Shown here: one piece after another, positions 9,309-17,985 of the stretch
How positions within the stretch are numbered: the stretch's first letter is position 1
Layout of the letters: every line of letters starts with the position of its first letter
Assembly (NCBI RefSeq): GCF_027921845.1
Contig: NZ_BSEN01000002.1
Coordinates: 1 to 64,000, forward strand
Source of the DNA: Leifsonia poae
GTDB taxonomy: Bacteria > Actinomycetota > Actinomycetes > Actinomycetales > Microbacteriaceae
Direction: 5' to 3'
DNA: 64,000 nucleotides
Position numbers and translations under genes: made by a program
The notes under the pieces: model-generated
The model's input: only the letters and a program-made list of their open reading frames with translations
Told to the model about the DNA's origin: nothing
Database searches by the model: none

Positions 9309-10358
9309 TCAGCGGGCCGCCGCGATCACCGACGGACCTTCGCGCACGACCAGCCGCGGCGCAACCAGACGGTGGCGGGGATCGGTCACCTCGGTGCCCG
9401 GCCTCACGCGGCCGCCATGCGCGCCCGTGAGCAGCTCGAGCACACCGGCCGCCACCTCGTCGAGCGGCTGCTCGACGCTCGAGAATCCGATGGACGCCGC
9501 AACTGGTGTGTTGTCGTAGCCGACGACCGGGATGCGCCCTCCCGCGGCCATCAGCGCACCGAGCGCCAGCGAGTCGCTCACGCACACCACGGCGTCGACC
9601 GTGCCGGCGGCCTTCTCGAGGCGGCGCATCGCGTCCGCTCCGTCGTTCACGCCGTCTTCGGCCGCCACCTCGAGGGTGCGCAGCCCCGCGTCGCCGAGAC
9701 CGCTGCCCTCCCGCATGGCTTCGAGCCAGCCGCGGCGGCGGTCATCACCCGTGCCCGACCCGGTCGGCCAGCCGATGAAGCCGACCCGTCGTGCGCCGGT
9801 CGTCAGCAGATGCGTCGTCGCCTCCCGCAGGCCGTGGCATCCGTCGACGTCGACCCAGAGGTGCTCCGGGTCGGCCATGTCGTCGATCCCCCATGGACGT
9901 CCGAACGTGACGAACGACTGCCCGTGCTCGATCAGCCACTCCGTACGCGGGTCGCCGTGGAACGTGGACGTCAGCACGAAGGCGTCCACGTCGGCGCCCT
10001 CGCTGAGGCGCTGGAACTGCGCGATCTCGTCTTCGGGTCCTGTGGCCGTGAAGAGGAGCATCCGGAGGTTCTTGCGGTCGGCCTGCTCGGTGAGCGCGTG
10101 CAGGAACCGGTCGAGGATGCTGCCCGAGATGCCGTCGGTGGTGATCGGATCGAGCCGGATGCCGATGGTCGAGCTCTTCTGCGTGCGCAGCCGGCGGGCC
10201 GAGGCGTGCGGGCGGTAGCCGAGGTGCGTGATGGCGTGCTGCACGCGCTCACGGGTCTCCGGCCGCACCACATCGGGCGCGTTGAGTACGTTGGAGACGG
10301 TCTGCCGTGAGACGCCGGCGGCGTCGGCGACATCGCTGATCGTCGGCTGGGCTCCCAT
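9309..10358 (-). CDS. LacI-family regulator of the adjacent sugar locus
   Basis: A 349-residue repressor. Residues 6-26 are the LacI helix-turn-helix (TISDVADAAGVSRQTVSNVL), followed by the hinge and a periplasmic-binding-protein-like effector domain (IGIRLDPITTDGISG, VGFIGWPTGSG, VVGYDNTPVAASIGFSSVEQ). GGAGGGAGG precedes the ATG at 10358. It is divergent from the ABC transporter lipoprotein, and three copies of the motif TTTGATCGNTCAAA lie between them, one next to its own start. I infer that it represses both directions until an oligosaccharide binds; the sugar is not evident. Confidence 0.92.
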   Translation of the reverse strand: MGAQPTISDVADAAGVSRQTVSNVLNAPDVVRPETRERVQHAITHLGYRPHASARRLRTQKSSTIGIRLDPITTDGISGSILDRFLHALTEQADRKNLRMLLFTATGPEDEIAQFQRLSEGADVDAFVLTSTFHGDPRTEWLIEHGQSFVTFGRPWGIDDMADPEHLWVDVDGCHGLREATTHLLTTGARRVGFIGWPTGSGTGDDRRRGWLEAMREGSGLGDAGLRTLEVAAEDGVNDGADAMRRLEKAAGTVDAVVCVSDSLALGALMAAGGRIPVVGYDNTPVAASIGFSSVEQPLDEVAAGVLELLTGAHGGRVRPGTEVTDPRHRLVAPRLVVREGPSVIAAAR

Positions 10359-10426
10359 GCGCCTCCCTCCGCGGTTTCCGCCCATCGTCCGGGCCATCCT
10401 GCACCGCTCGCGCTCCGGCGGGCGGC

Positions 10427-10560
10427 TTTGATCGTTCAAAGCTGAGTAGAACGATACATCCGGCACCGCTTGACACCTTCCGAAAAGCGTGACTATGGTG
10501 GCAGCGCCCCAATTTGATCGTTCAAAAGCACCGTAGCACTGGCTGATTTGATCGATCAAA
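10427..10560. promoter_or_regulatory. Three LacI-type operators
   Basis: Near-identical 14-bp sites lie at 10427-10440 (TTTGATCGTTCAAA), 10513-10526 (same sequence) and 10547-10560 (TTTGATCGATCAAA, a perfect palindrome). The central CG is typical of LacI-family operators. One site is beside the regulator gene and two lie downstream of the sugar-operon promoter, which would suit looping or roadblock repression. Confidence 0.8.
10470..10499 (+). promoter_or_regulatory. Promoter of the sugar ABC operon
   Basis: TTGACA (10470-10475) and TATGGT (10494-10499) are separated by 18 bp. Transcription would start near 10506, immediately before two of the LacI operators, and give a leader of more than 300 nt ahead of the lipoprotein gene. 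Confidence 0.65.
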
Positions 10561-10665
10561 CCCCGTACCGCGACCAGAGGAGGTCTGATGCACGCCACGC
10601 GCGCAGCGTCCCTCCCCGCCCGGTCCTCCGCCCCCGAGAGCAGCCCGTCCCCCCGGCTCCTCGGC

Positions 10666-10773
10666 GGCACCGGCACCCCCCGCGGCAGCGGCACGCCCAC
10701 CGGCACCGGCACGCCCTCCGGCAGCGGCACCCCCACCGGCAGCGGCACGCCCACCGGCAACGGCAGCGCCCTC
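10666..10773 (+). repeat. 18-bp tandem repeat in the leader of the sugar operon
   Basis: Six consecutive 18-nt units with consensus GGCAGCGGCACGCCCACC fill this stretch; five match closely and the last has drifted. They lie in an open frame that begins at ATG 10588 behind AGGAGG and continues without a stop into the lipoprotein gene, encoding a Gly-Thr/Ser-Gly-Thr-Pro-x hexapeptide repeat. See the finding on this element. Confidence 0.85.
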
Positions 10774-10842
10774 CCGACCTCGTCGACCCACCCCCTCGTG
10801 CGCCCGCTCACCCGGCGCACTCACACCAAGGAGAGAACAACA

Positions 10843-12093
10843 ATGCAACGAAGCACCCATCGCTGGTTCGCGGGAGGCGCCGTCGCCGTCGCCGCTGCGC
10901 TCGCCCTCACCGCCTGCGGCTCCGGATTCAGCGGAAGCAGCAGCGACTCCACCGGCAAGCTCACCTCGTCGAGCAAGGCCCTCACGGTCATGATCGGCTC
11001 CAGCGGCGATGCCGAGACCGCGGCGGTCAAGTCGGCCGTCTCCGACTGGGCGTCGAGCTCGGGCACCAAGGCGTCCGTCGTCGCCGCCAGCGACCTCAAC
11101 CAGCAGCTCTCCCAGGGGTTCGCAGCGAAGAAGCCCGCCGACGTCTTCTACCTGTCGACGGATGCGCTGGCCGGCTACGCGTCCAACGGCTCGCTGCTCG
11201 CGTACGGTGACCAGCTCACCAACAAAGACGACTTCTACCCCAGCCTCGTGAAGTCCTTCACGTACGACGGCAAGTTCTATTGCGCGCCCAAGGACTTCTC
11301 GACGCTGCAGCTCGTCGTGAACACCGACCTGTGGAAGGCCGCCGGGCTCACCGACGCCGACTACCCCAAGACCTGGGCCGACCTCGAGTCCGTCTCGAAG
11401 AAGCTCACCACCGCCAAGACCGTCGGTCTCGGCATCTCGGGTGAGTACGCCCGCATCGGCTCGTTCATGACCCAGGCCGGCGGCAACCTGATGAACGACG
11501 ACAGCACCAAGGCCACGGCGAACAGCGACGCCAACGTGCAGGCGCTCACCGAGGTCAAGAAGATGCTCAACGACGGCGACCTCAAGTACGCCAAGGACCT
11601 CGGCGCCGGATGGGGTGGCGAGGCATTCGGCAAGGGTCTGGCCGCGATGACCATCGAGGGCAACTGGATCACCGGTGCCATGCAGGCGGACTACCCCAAC
11701 ATCAAGTACAAGGTCGTCGAGCTCCCCAAGGGCCCGGCCGGCAACGGCACGCTGCAGTTCACCAACTGCTGGGGTATCGCAGCAGACAGCCCCAACCAGG
11801 CCGCCGCGCTCAAGCTGGTCGAGAAGCTGACCAGCAAAGACGACCAGCTCGCCTTCTCGAAGGCGTTCGGCCCGATGCCGTCGATCAAGTCGGCTGCTGA
11901 CGACTGGAAGTCGGCCAACCCGGCGCTCGTCCCGTTCCTGACCGCCGCCGACTACGCCAAGGGCGTGCCGACCGCGAAGGGCTCGGCCGACGTCGTGACC
12001 GACCTCAACAGCAAGCTCGAGACGTTGAAGACGGGTGACCCGAAGGCGATCCTGGACACGACGCAGAAGAACCTCGAAGCGCTCCTCAAGTAA
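10843..12093 (+). CDS. Sugar ABC transporter substrate-binding lipoprotein
   Basis: The 416-residue protein starts at ATG 10843 with AAGGAGAG 7 nt upstream. A lipoprotein signal (residues 1-24) ends in the lipobox LTAC with Cys25 as the lipidation site. The rest is a type I (family 1, MalE/UgpB-like) solute-binding protein: LTVMIGSSGDAETAAVKS, DVFYLSTDALAGY, FYCAPKDFSTLQLVVNTDLW and AMTIEGNWITGAM. It would capture an oligosaccharide outside the membrane for the two permeases downstream. The neighbouring glycosidase suggests an alpha-glucan or related oligosaccharide. The same frame extends upstream to 10588, but that would bury the signal peptide, so I prefer this start. Confidence 0.92.
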   Translation: MQRSTHRWFAGGAVAVAAALALTACGSGFSGSSSDSTGKLTSSSKALTVMIGSSGDAETAAVKSAVSDWASSSGTKASVVAASDLNQQLSQGFAAKKPADVFYLSTDALAGYASNGSLLAYGDQLTNKDDFYPSLVKSFTYDGKFYCAPKDFSTLQLVVNTDLWKAAGLTDADYPKTWADLESVSKKLTTAKTVGLGISGEYARIGSFMTQAGGNLMNDDSTKATANSDANVQALTEVKKMLNDGDLKYAKDLGAGWGGEAFGKGLAAMTIEGNWITGAMQADYPNIKYKVVELPKGPAGNGTLQFTNCWGIAADSPNQAAALKLVEKLTSKDDQLAFSKAFGPMPSIKSAADDWKSANPALVPFLTAADYAKGVPTAKGSADVVTDLNSKLETLKTGDPKAILDTTQKNLEALLK

Positions 12094-12111
12094 GGAACGG
12101 TCACCGCAACC

Positions 12112-13290
12112 ATGTCGAAAACCACGAGTCGGTCTCGTCGCTCCGGAATCCGGCGCGGCGAGGCCGCCTCGGGGTGGTTGTTCACCGCCCCGGTCATCAT
12201 CCTGCTCGGCGTCTTCCTCCTCATCCCCGTGCTCATGGCGCTCTGGGTGAGCTTCTCCGACTGGGGCGGCCGGGGCAGCCCCTTCTCCTCCGACGTCGAC
12301 TTCGTCGGGCTGAAGAACTACCAGACCCTCCTCGCCGGCGGCGGGCTCGCCGAGCAGGACTTCGGCTTGTCGCTGAAGAACAACGCCTGGTACGTCGTGC
12401 TGGTCGTCCCGATCCAGACCGCGGTCGCCCTCGGCCTCGCCGTCATGGTGAACCGCGCGATCCTCCGCGGACGCGGCTTCTTCCGCACCGCCTTCTACTT
12501 CCCGTCGGTCACGAGCTCGGTCGCCATCACGGTGCTCTGGCTGTTCCTGTTCGGCGCGACCGGCGCCGTCAACGAGGTGCTCTCCTGGTTGGGCATCAAC
12601 GGCCCCAACTGGTTCAACGACCCCGACGGCATCTTCCACAACTTCCTCGAGATCTTCGGGGTGACCTCCGGGCCGGCTGCACTGACGCAGAACACCTTCC
12701 TCGGGGTCTCGTGGTGGGACTGGCTGGGCGGCCCGTCCGTCGCGATGAGCGCCTTCGTGCTGCTGGCCGTCTTCACCACCGGCGGAACCTTCATGCTGCT
12801 CTTCATCGCCGCCCTGCAGAACCTCGGCGGCGACATCACCGAGGCAGCGATGATGGATGGCGCCAACGGCTGGCAGCGCTTCTGGCGCATCACGCTTCCG
12901 CAGCTGCGCCCGACCCTCTTCACGGTGCTGACACTCGGTCTCATCGGCTGCTGGCAGGTGTTCGACCAGATCTACACGGGCACCAAGGGCGCACCGAGCA
13001 AAACGACCCTCACGCCGGCCTACCTGTCGTACACGACGGCCTTCACGAATCAGGAGTGGGGCCAGGGCGCCGCGATCGCGTTCATCCTGTTCGTGATCAT
13101 CGTGGTCTTCACGCTCTTCCAGCGCTGGGCGCTGCGTGAGCGCCCGGTGTCCAAGCGCCGGATGCGCCGCTACGGCATCCCGACCGACGGCGGCTCCCGT
13201 GGTGGCCGCGGCGGCGACGGTCCGGGAATGAAGGTCGCTGCAGGCGTCGCCACCGAACAGGCACTCAACGGACGAGGGACGATCGGATGA
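12112..13290 (+). CDS. Sugar ABC transporter permease (MalF/UgpA type)
   Basis: A 392-residue membrane protein with about six to seven transmembrane segments, the first at residues 23-46. The cytoplasmic EAA loop that docks the ATPase reads EAAMMDGANGWQRFWRITLP, a canonical form. A basic and Gly-rich tail of about 50 residues follows the last segment. It lies 18 nt after the lipoprotein gene and its stop overlaps the next permease (ATGA). No ATPase gene is present in the operon, so a shared MsiK-type ATPase elsewhere is expected. Confidence 0.92.
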   Translation: MSKTTSRSRRSGIRRGEAASGWLFTAPVIILLGVFLLIPVLMALWVSFSDWGGRGSPFSSDVDFVGLKNYQTLLAGGGLAEQDFGLSLKNNAWYVVLVVPIQTAVALGLAVMVNRAILRGRGFFRTAFYFPSVTSSVAITVLWLFLFGATGAVNEVLSWLGINGPNWFNDPDGIFHNFLEIFGVTSGPAALTQNTFLGVSWWDWLGGPSVAMSAFVLLAVFTTGGTFMLLFIAALQNLGGDITEAAMMDGANGWQRFWRITLPQLRPTLFTVLTLGLIGCWQVFDQIYTGTKGAPSKTTLTPAYLSYTTAFTNQEWGQGAAIAFILFVIIVVFTLFQRWALRERPVSKRRMRRYGIPTDGGSRGGRGGDGPGMKVAAGVATEQALNGRGTIG

Positions 13291-14204
13291 CCATCGCAGC
13301 CAAGCCGGCGGATGCCCGCACCACGAGCGACCCGGCCCTGACCTACCGCGGCGGCCCGCAGAAGCGCCAGCGCTCCACCGGCACGGTGGTGGCGACGTCG
13401 ATCACCTACGCGATCCTCATCGTCATCGCGATCGTCTACATCATGCCGTTCCTGATCCAGATCGCGACCTCCTTCAAGACCGACGCGGATGCGACGGCGA
13501 ACCCGGTCTCGCTCATCCCGCAGACCTGGACCACCGCCGCGTACACCAAGCTGTTCCTGAACTCGGACTTCCCGACCTGGTTCAAGAACTCCGTCATCGT
13601 GACCATCGTCGTCACACTCGGCCGCGTGTTCTTCAACTCCCTCGCCGGTTACGCCCTCGCGCGCCTCCACTTCCGCGGGCGCGGCGTCATCTTCGCCGCC
13701 CTGGTCGCCGTGATGTCGGTGCCGATGGTGACCCTGCTCATCCCGAAGTTCCTGGTGATCAACCAGCTCGGCATCTACGACTCCTACGCCGGCATGATCA
13801 TCCCGTTGCTCACGGATGCGGCGGGGGTCTTCATCATGAAGAACTTCTTCGAGTCGATCCCGCCCAGTGTCGAGGAGCAGGCGCGCATCGACGGCGCCGG
13901 CACCTTCCGCGTGTTCTGGTCGATCGTGCTGCCGATGGCGCGCCCGGCCCTCATCACCATCGTGATCCTGTCGTTCCAGGGTTCGTGGAACGAGCTGGCG
14001 CACTTCATCATCTCGACGCAGGATCCGGCCCTCACCACCCTGACCAAGGGCGTCGCCGGTCTCGCGAGCGGGCAGCTCAGCCAGGGGAACCAGTACCCGA
14101 TCAAGCTGGCCGCGGCCGCGATCATGACGATCCCGGTGGCCGTGCTCTTCTTCATCTTCCAGCGCCGCATCATGAACTCGAGCGAGGGGGCGGTGAAGGA
14201 GTGA
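13287..14204 (+). CDS. Sugar ABC transporter permease (MalG/UgpE type)
   Basis: A 305-residue membrane protein with six predicted transmembrane segments and the EAA motif EEQARIDGAGTFRVFWSIVLP. It starts at ATG 13287, overlapping the previous stop by 4 nt, and its own stop overlaps the GTG of the next gene by 4 nt, so the three are translationally coupled. It forms the second half of the membrane channel with the upstream permease. Confidence 0.93.
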   Translation: MTIAAKPADARTTSDPALTYRGGPQKRQRSTGTVVATSITYAILIVIAIVYIMPFLIQIATSFKTDADATANPVSLIPQTWTTAAYTKLFLNSDFPTWFKNSVIVTIVVTLGRVFFNSLAGYALARLHFRGRGVIFAALVAVMSVPMVTLLIPKFLVINQLGIYDSYAGMIIPLLTDAAGVFIMKNFFESIPPSVEEQARIDGAGTFRVFWSIVLPMARPALITIVILSFQGSWNELAHFIISTQDPALTTLTKGVAGLASGQLSQGNQYPIKLAAAAIMTIPVAVLFFIFQRRIMNSSEGAVKE

Positions 14205-14980
14205 CTGCCGCACGACCGACCATCGTGGCCACCTGCGGCGGCCTGAATCCGGGCTCCTGGACCGACGCCGTCTACGGTCCGCTCCTGCTGCACGCGATCG
14301 AGCTGGCGCGCGTCGAAGGGCGTGCTCCCCGTGTGGCGCACCTCAACACCGCCGGCGGCGACCAGCGCTCGATCGAAGGCACGGAGCTCGAAGCCGCGCG
14401 TGCGGCCGGCGTGGACGCGTCGCACATCCGGTTCTTCCCGCACCCGAACATCGAGCACCTGCGCGAGCATGTGCTGAGTCAGGACGTGATCTGGGTGAGC
14501 GGCGGCAGCCTGGTGAACCTCCTCGCCGTCTGGCGCGCGCACGGTCTCGACGCGATCCTCGCGGAGGCGTGGCGCGCGGGCGTCGTGCTGGCCGGAGGCT
14601 CCGCCGGCGCGCTCTGCTGGCACAGCGGCGGCACGACCGCATCGTTCGGCCCGCAGATCAGTGCCGTCGCCGACGGGCTGCGATTGCTGCCCGGCTCGCT
14701 GGGCGTGCACTACGACTCCGACCCGAACCGCCGCATCGCACATCAGGCCGCCATCGCCGCGGGCACCATCCCCTCGGGCTACGCGCTCGACGAAGGCGTC
14801 GGGCTCGTCTACGAAGACGCGAGCCTCGTCGATGTCGTGGCCGAGCGCGCCGGACAGTACGCCTGGCGCGTCGACGCGGCCGACGGCGTCGTCGACGAGA
14901 CGCGGGTCACGCCCCGCCTCCTGGCCGACGCAGTCCCTTCCCCATCCCCCACCGACCAGCCCAGCTATCAGGAGGCGTGA
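14201..14980 (+). CDS. Peptidase S51 (peptidase E / cyanophycinase-like) protein
   Basis: The start is a GTG at 14201 with AAGGA just upstream, overlapping the permease stop. The 259-residue protein has the class I glutamine-amidotransferase-like fold of peptidase family S51: the nucleophile elbow GGSAGALCW with Ser134, the upstream strand QDVIWVSGGSLVNLL, and a late His/Tyr segment SLGVHYDSD. Family members cleave Asp-X dipeptides or cyanophycin. A peptidase inside a sugar-uptake operon is unusual; it may act on an amino-sugar or glycopeptide, or deamidate a conjugate, but this is speculation. Confidence 0.82.
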   Translation: MTAARPTIVATCGGLNPGSWTDAVYGPLLLHAIELARVEGRAPRVAHLNTAGGDQRSIEGTELEAARAAGVDASHIRFFPHPNIEHLREHVLSQDVIWVSGGSLVNLLAVWRAHGLDAILAEAWRAGVVLAGGSAGALCWHSGGTTASFGPQISAVADGLRLLPGSLGVHYDSDPNRRIAHQAAIAAGTIPSGYALDEGVGLVYEDASLVDVVAERAGQYAWRVDAADGVVDETRVTPRLLADAVPSPSPTDQPSYQEA

Positions 14981-14988
14981 ACGCCACG

Positions 14989-17010
14989 ATGACCACCCCG
15001 CTCCAACCCCTGCTCCACGACAGCGTGGTGGTGCTCACGGCTCCCAGCCAGGCCTGGTCGACGGCTGACGGAACCGTCGACGGACACGGCATCCACGGGT
15101 TCTACCACTCGGACCTGCGCGTGCTCGACGGCATCGAGCTGACCGTCGGCGGCAGGCGCACCGAGCACATCGCCACCGCGACGCCGGATGCCGCCACCGC
15201 GGTCTTCACGTCGCTCGCGCGGGCGATCGACGACGCCTCCGCCGACCCGCGCGTGCGCATCGACCGCCGCCGCGAGGTGCGCGCCGGCCGGATCACCGAG
15301 ACCATTGTGCTGCGCAACGCGCTGGGCACCGCCGTCCGCACCCAGGTCGGGATCGCGCTCCGCGCCGACTTCACGCCGATGCAATCCGTCAAGGCGGGAC
15401 TCACCGGCAGCGAGCATCCGGTGCGCGCCGTCGCCGGGCCGGATGGCGTCACCTTCACGTCGGGCGCGGTGACCGCCACGCTCACGGCCTCCGACGCCGG
15501 GGTGACCGTCGGCGACGCGGATGCGACGGTGAGCTGGTCCGTCGAGGTGGCAGCGCATTCGTCTGCGACCCTCGTCTGGCAGCTCGAGGTCGACGACCCG
15601 TCGGCGGTCGTCGCCGGCGCCGCGCCATCGCCGGCCTGGAAAGCGGTCAGCGCCTCCACGGGCGACTCCCGCCTGGCGGCCTGGCTGCAGCAGGCGCTCG
15701 GCGACCTGCAGGGTCTCCGGATGTCGACCACCCAGCGGCCCGATGACGTCTTCCTCGCCGCCGGAGCCCCCTGGTTCTTCACCCTCTTCGGCCGCGACTC
15801 CATCTGGGCGGCCCGGATGCTGCTGCCGCTCGGCACCGACATCGCTGTGTCGACTCTGCGCATCCTGGCCGCGCTGCAGGGCACGAAGGTCGTGAACGAG
15901 ACAGCCGAGCAGCCCGGCAAGATCATGCACGAGCTGCGACCGGCGGCCCTCACGATCCCCGGCGAGGGCGTGGTGCTTCCCCCGCTTTACTACGGCACGG
16001 TCGACGCGACCGCGCTGTGGGTCGTGCTGCTGCACGACGCGTGGAAGTGGGGCATGCCCGCGTCCGAGGTCGAGTCCATGCTGCCGAATCTCGAAGCAGC
16101 CCTCGCCTGGATGCGCGACTACGGCGACAGCGACGGCGACGGCTTCCTCGAATACGTCGACACGACGGGGCACGGCCTGGCGAACCAGGGCTGGAAGGAC
16201 TCGGGCGACTCGATCCAGTGGCGCGACGGCACGCTCGCGGACGGCCCGATCGCGCTCTGCGAGGTGCAGGCGTACGCCTACGAGGCCGCTGTCGGCGGCG
16301 CGGCGCTGCTCGAGGCGTTCGGTCGCCCGGGAGCCGACGAGTGGCGCGCATGGGCCGCCGGCATGAAGGAGCGGTTCGCGGCGTCGTTCTGGATCGCCGA
16401 CCCGGCCGGCCCGTATCCGGCGATCGCCCTCGACGCCTCGAAGCGCAAGGTCGACACGGTCACCAGCAACCTCGGGCACCTGCTCGGAACGGGCATCCTG
16501 GACGATGAGCACGCGGCGCTGGTCGCGCAGCGCCTGGTCTCGCCGCAGCTCGACTCCGGCTACGGTCTGCGCACGATGTCCAGCGACTCCGCCGGATTCT
16601 GGCCGCTCAGCTACCACGGCGGCTCGGTCTGGGCGCACGACACGGCGATCGCGATCACCGGGCTGGCGCGGGACGGGTTCGGCGCGGAGGCCGAGCAACT
16701 GGCCGACGGGCTGCTGCGCGCGGCCGAGGGCTTCCACTACCGCATGCCGGAGCTGCACTCGGGTGATTCGACGTCGGACACGGCGTCGCCCATCCCGTAC
16801 CCTGCCGCGTGCCGACCGCAGGCCTGGTCGGCCGCGGCGGCGGTCGCGGTGCTCACGGCGCGCCTGGGTCTCGTCGGCGATGCGCAAGCAGGCACACTGA
16901 CGGTCGACCCCATCCCCGGCGTCGGCACAATCGAGGTCGAGGGGCTGCGGTTCGGCGGCGAGGTCGTGAACCTCGCTGTCGACGAGGACGGCGTGGTCAC
17001 GCGCAGCTGA
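14989..17010 (+). CDS. Amylo-alpha-1,6-glucosidase / glycogen-debranching-type glycosidase
   Basis: A 673-residue enzyme in two parts. Residues 1-240 are a beta-sandwich N-terminal domain (HGIHGFYHSDLRVLDGIELT is typical of the glycogen-debranching N-terminal family); residues 250-670 form an (alpha/alpha)6 barrel with FTLFGRDSIWAARMLLP, the acid-containing GWKDSGDS motif and SVWAHDTAIA. No signal peptide is seen, so it acts on imported sugar in the cytoplasm. The ATG at 14989 is chosen; an in-frame GTG at 14977 overlaps the previous stop and lies right after GGAGG, so it could also be used. Last gene of the LacI-controlled operon. Exact linkage specificity is not readable. Confidence 0.85.
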   Translation: MTTPLQPLLHDSVVVLTAPSQAWSTADGTVDGHGIHGFYHSDLRVLDGIELTVGGRRTEHIATATPDAATAVFTSLARAIDDASADPRVRIDRRREVRAGRITETIVLRNALGTAVRTQVGIALRADFTPMQSVKAGLTGSEHPVRAVAGPDGVTFTSGAVTATLTASDAGVTVGDADATVSWSVEVAAHSSATLVWQLEVDDPSAVVAGAAPSPAWKAVSASTGDSRLAAWLQQALGDLQGLRMSTTQRPDDVFLAAGAPWFFTLFGRDSIWAARMLLPLGTDIAVSTLRILAALQGTKVVNETAEQPGKIMHELRPAALTIPGEGVVLPPLYYGTVDATALWVVLLHDAWKWGMPASEVESMLPNLEAALAWMRDYGDSDGDGFLEYVDTTGHGLANQGWKDSGDSIQWRDGTLADGPIALCEVQAYAYEAAVGGAALLEAFGRPGADEWRAWAAGMKERFAASFWIADPAGPYPAIALDASKRKVDTVTSNLGHLLGTGILDDEHAALVAQRLVSPQLDSGYGLRTMSSDSAGFWPLSYHGGSVWAHDTAIAITGLARDGFGAEAEQLADGLLRAAEGFHYRMPELHSGDSTSDTASPIPYPAACRPQAWSAAAAVAVLTARLGLVGDAQAGTLTVDPIPGVGTIEVEGLRFGGEVVNLAVDEDGVVTRS

Positions 17011-17084
17011 ACCGGGTTCGTCGTATGTGGCGGCTCCGGGATTCCGGGGTGGCGGAGCGCGACGGACAGGCGGATGCTGGGGCG

Positions 17085-17945
17085 ATGTTCGAGGGATTCG
17101 AGGTCGCCGACATCGACGTGGGGGACGCGGTCATCCACGTGCGGCACGCGGGCGACGGCCCGCCCGTGCTGCTGCTGCACGGGCATCCGCGTACGGGTTC
17201 GACCTGGCACCGCGTCGCTCCCGCCCTCGTCGAGCAGGGTTACTCCGTCGTCGTCCCCGACCTCCGCGGTTACGGCGCCTCCCTCGGGCCCGAGCCGACG
17301 CCCGACCACACGGCCTACTCCAAGCGCGCGATGGCCGGCGACCTGCGCACGCTGATGCACCGGCTCGGCCACGAGCGGTTCGCCGTCGTCGGGCACGACC
17401 GCGGCAGCTACGTGGCCCTGCGGCTCGCGCTCGACCATCCGGAGTCACTGGAGCGGGTCGCGCTGCTCGACTGCCTGCCGATCGTCGAGCACCTCGAGCG
17501 CATCACGCCGGAGTTCGCGACTGCCTGGTGGCACTGGTTCTTCTTCGCCCAGCCCGCGACGCCGGAGCGCGTCATCCTGGCGGATCCCGACAGCTGGTAC
17601 CACGGTGATCCCGACCGGATGGGGCAGGAGAACTACGACGAGTGGCGGGCGGCCGTCAACAGACCCCAGGTCGTGCGCGCCATGCTCGAGGACTATCGCG
17701 CGGGACTCACGGTCGACCGCGCCGCCGAGGAGGCCGACCGTGCCGCGGGCAGGAAGGTCGAGGCACCGCTGCTGGTGCTGTGGTCGCTCGACGACGACCT
17801 GGAGGACCTGTTCGGCGACCCGCTCCCGATCTGGCGCGACTGGGCGACGGATGTGCGCGGACGCGGCATCCGGTCGGGTCACCACATGGCAGAGGACGCC
17901 CCGGCCGAGCTCACGGATGCGCTGGTGGCGTTCCTGCGCGAGTGA
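17085..17945 (+). CDS. Alpha/beta hydrolase, haloacetate-dehalogenase-like
   Basis: A 286-residue alpha/beta hydrolase with oxyanion motif HGHPRTG (32-38), DLRGYG (59-64), the nucleophile elbow GHDRGS with Asp105, and a C-terminal GHHMAEDAP carrying the catalytic His. An Asp nucleophile in GHDRG and the WRDWA segment near the C-terminus resemble fluoroacetate dehalogenases and epoxide hydrolases, so it probably hydrolyses a small halogenated or ester-like compound. In-frame starts also exist at 17025 (ATG) and 17049 (GTG); I chose 17085 because homologous sequence begins there, although no start has a clear ribosome site. Confidence 0.82.
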   Translation: MFEGFEVADIDVGDAVIHVRHAGDGPPVLLLHGHPRTGSTWHRVAPALVEQGYSVVVPDLRGYGASLGPEPTPDHTAYSKRAMAGDLRTLMHRLGHERFAVVGHDRGSYVALRLALDHPESLERVALLDCLPIVEHLERITPEFATAWWHWFFFAQPATPERVILADPDSWYHGDPDRMGQENYDEWRAAVNRPQVVRAMLEDYRAGLTVDRAAEEADRAAGRKVEAPLLVLWSLDDDLEDLFGDPLPIWRDWATDVRGRGIRSGHHMAEDAPAELTDALVAFLRE

Positions 17946-17985
17946 TCAAGCGACGACGAACGGCGCCGGACGGCGCCGGACGGCG

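Noticed and set aside
10666-10773. CRISPR-like array
   Set aside because: The 18-bp units are directly adjacent with no unique spacers and code a simple peptide repeat.
10588-10842. N-terminal extension of the sugar-binding lipoprotein
   Set aside because: It would place the signal peptide and lipobox 85 residues inside the protein; ATG 10843 has its own good ribosome site. The leader ORF is reported separately.
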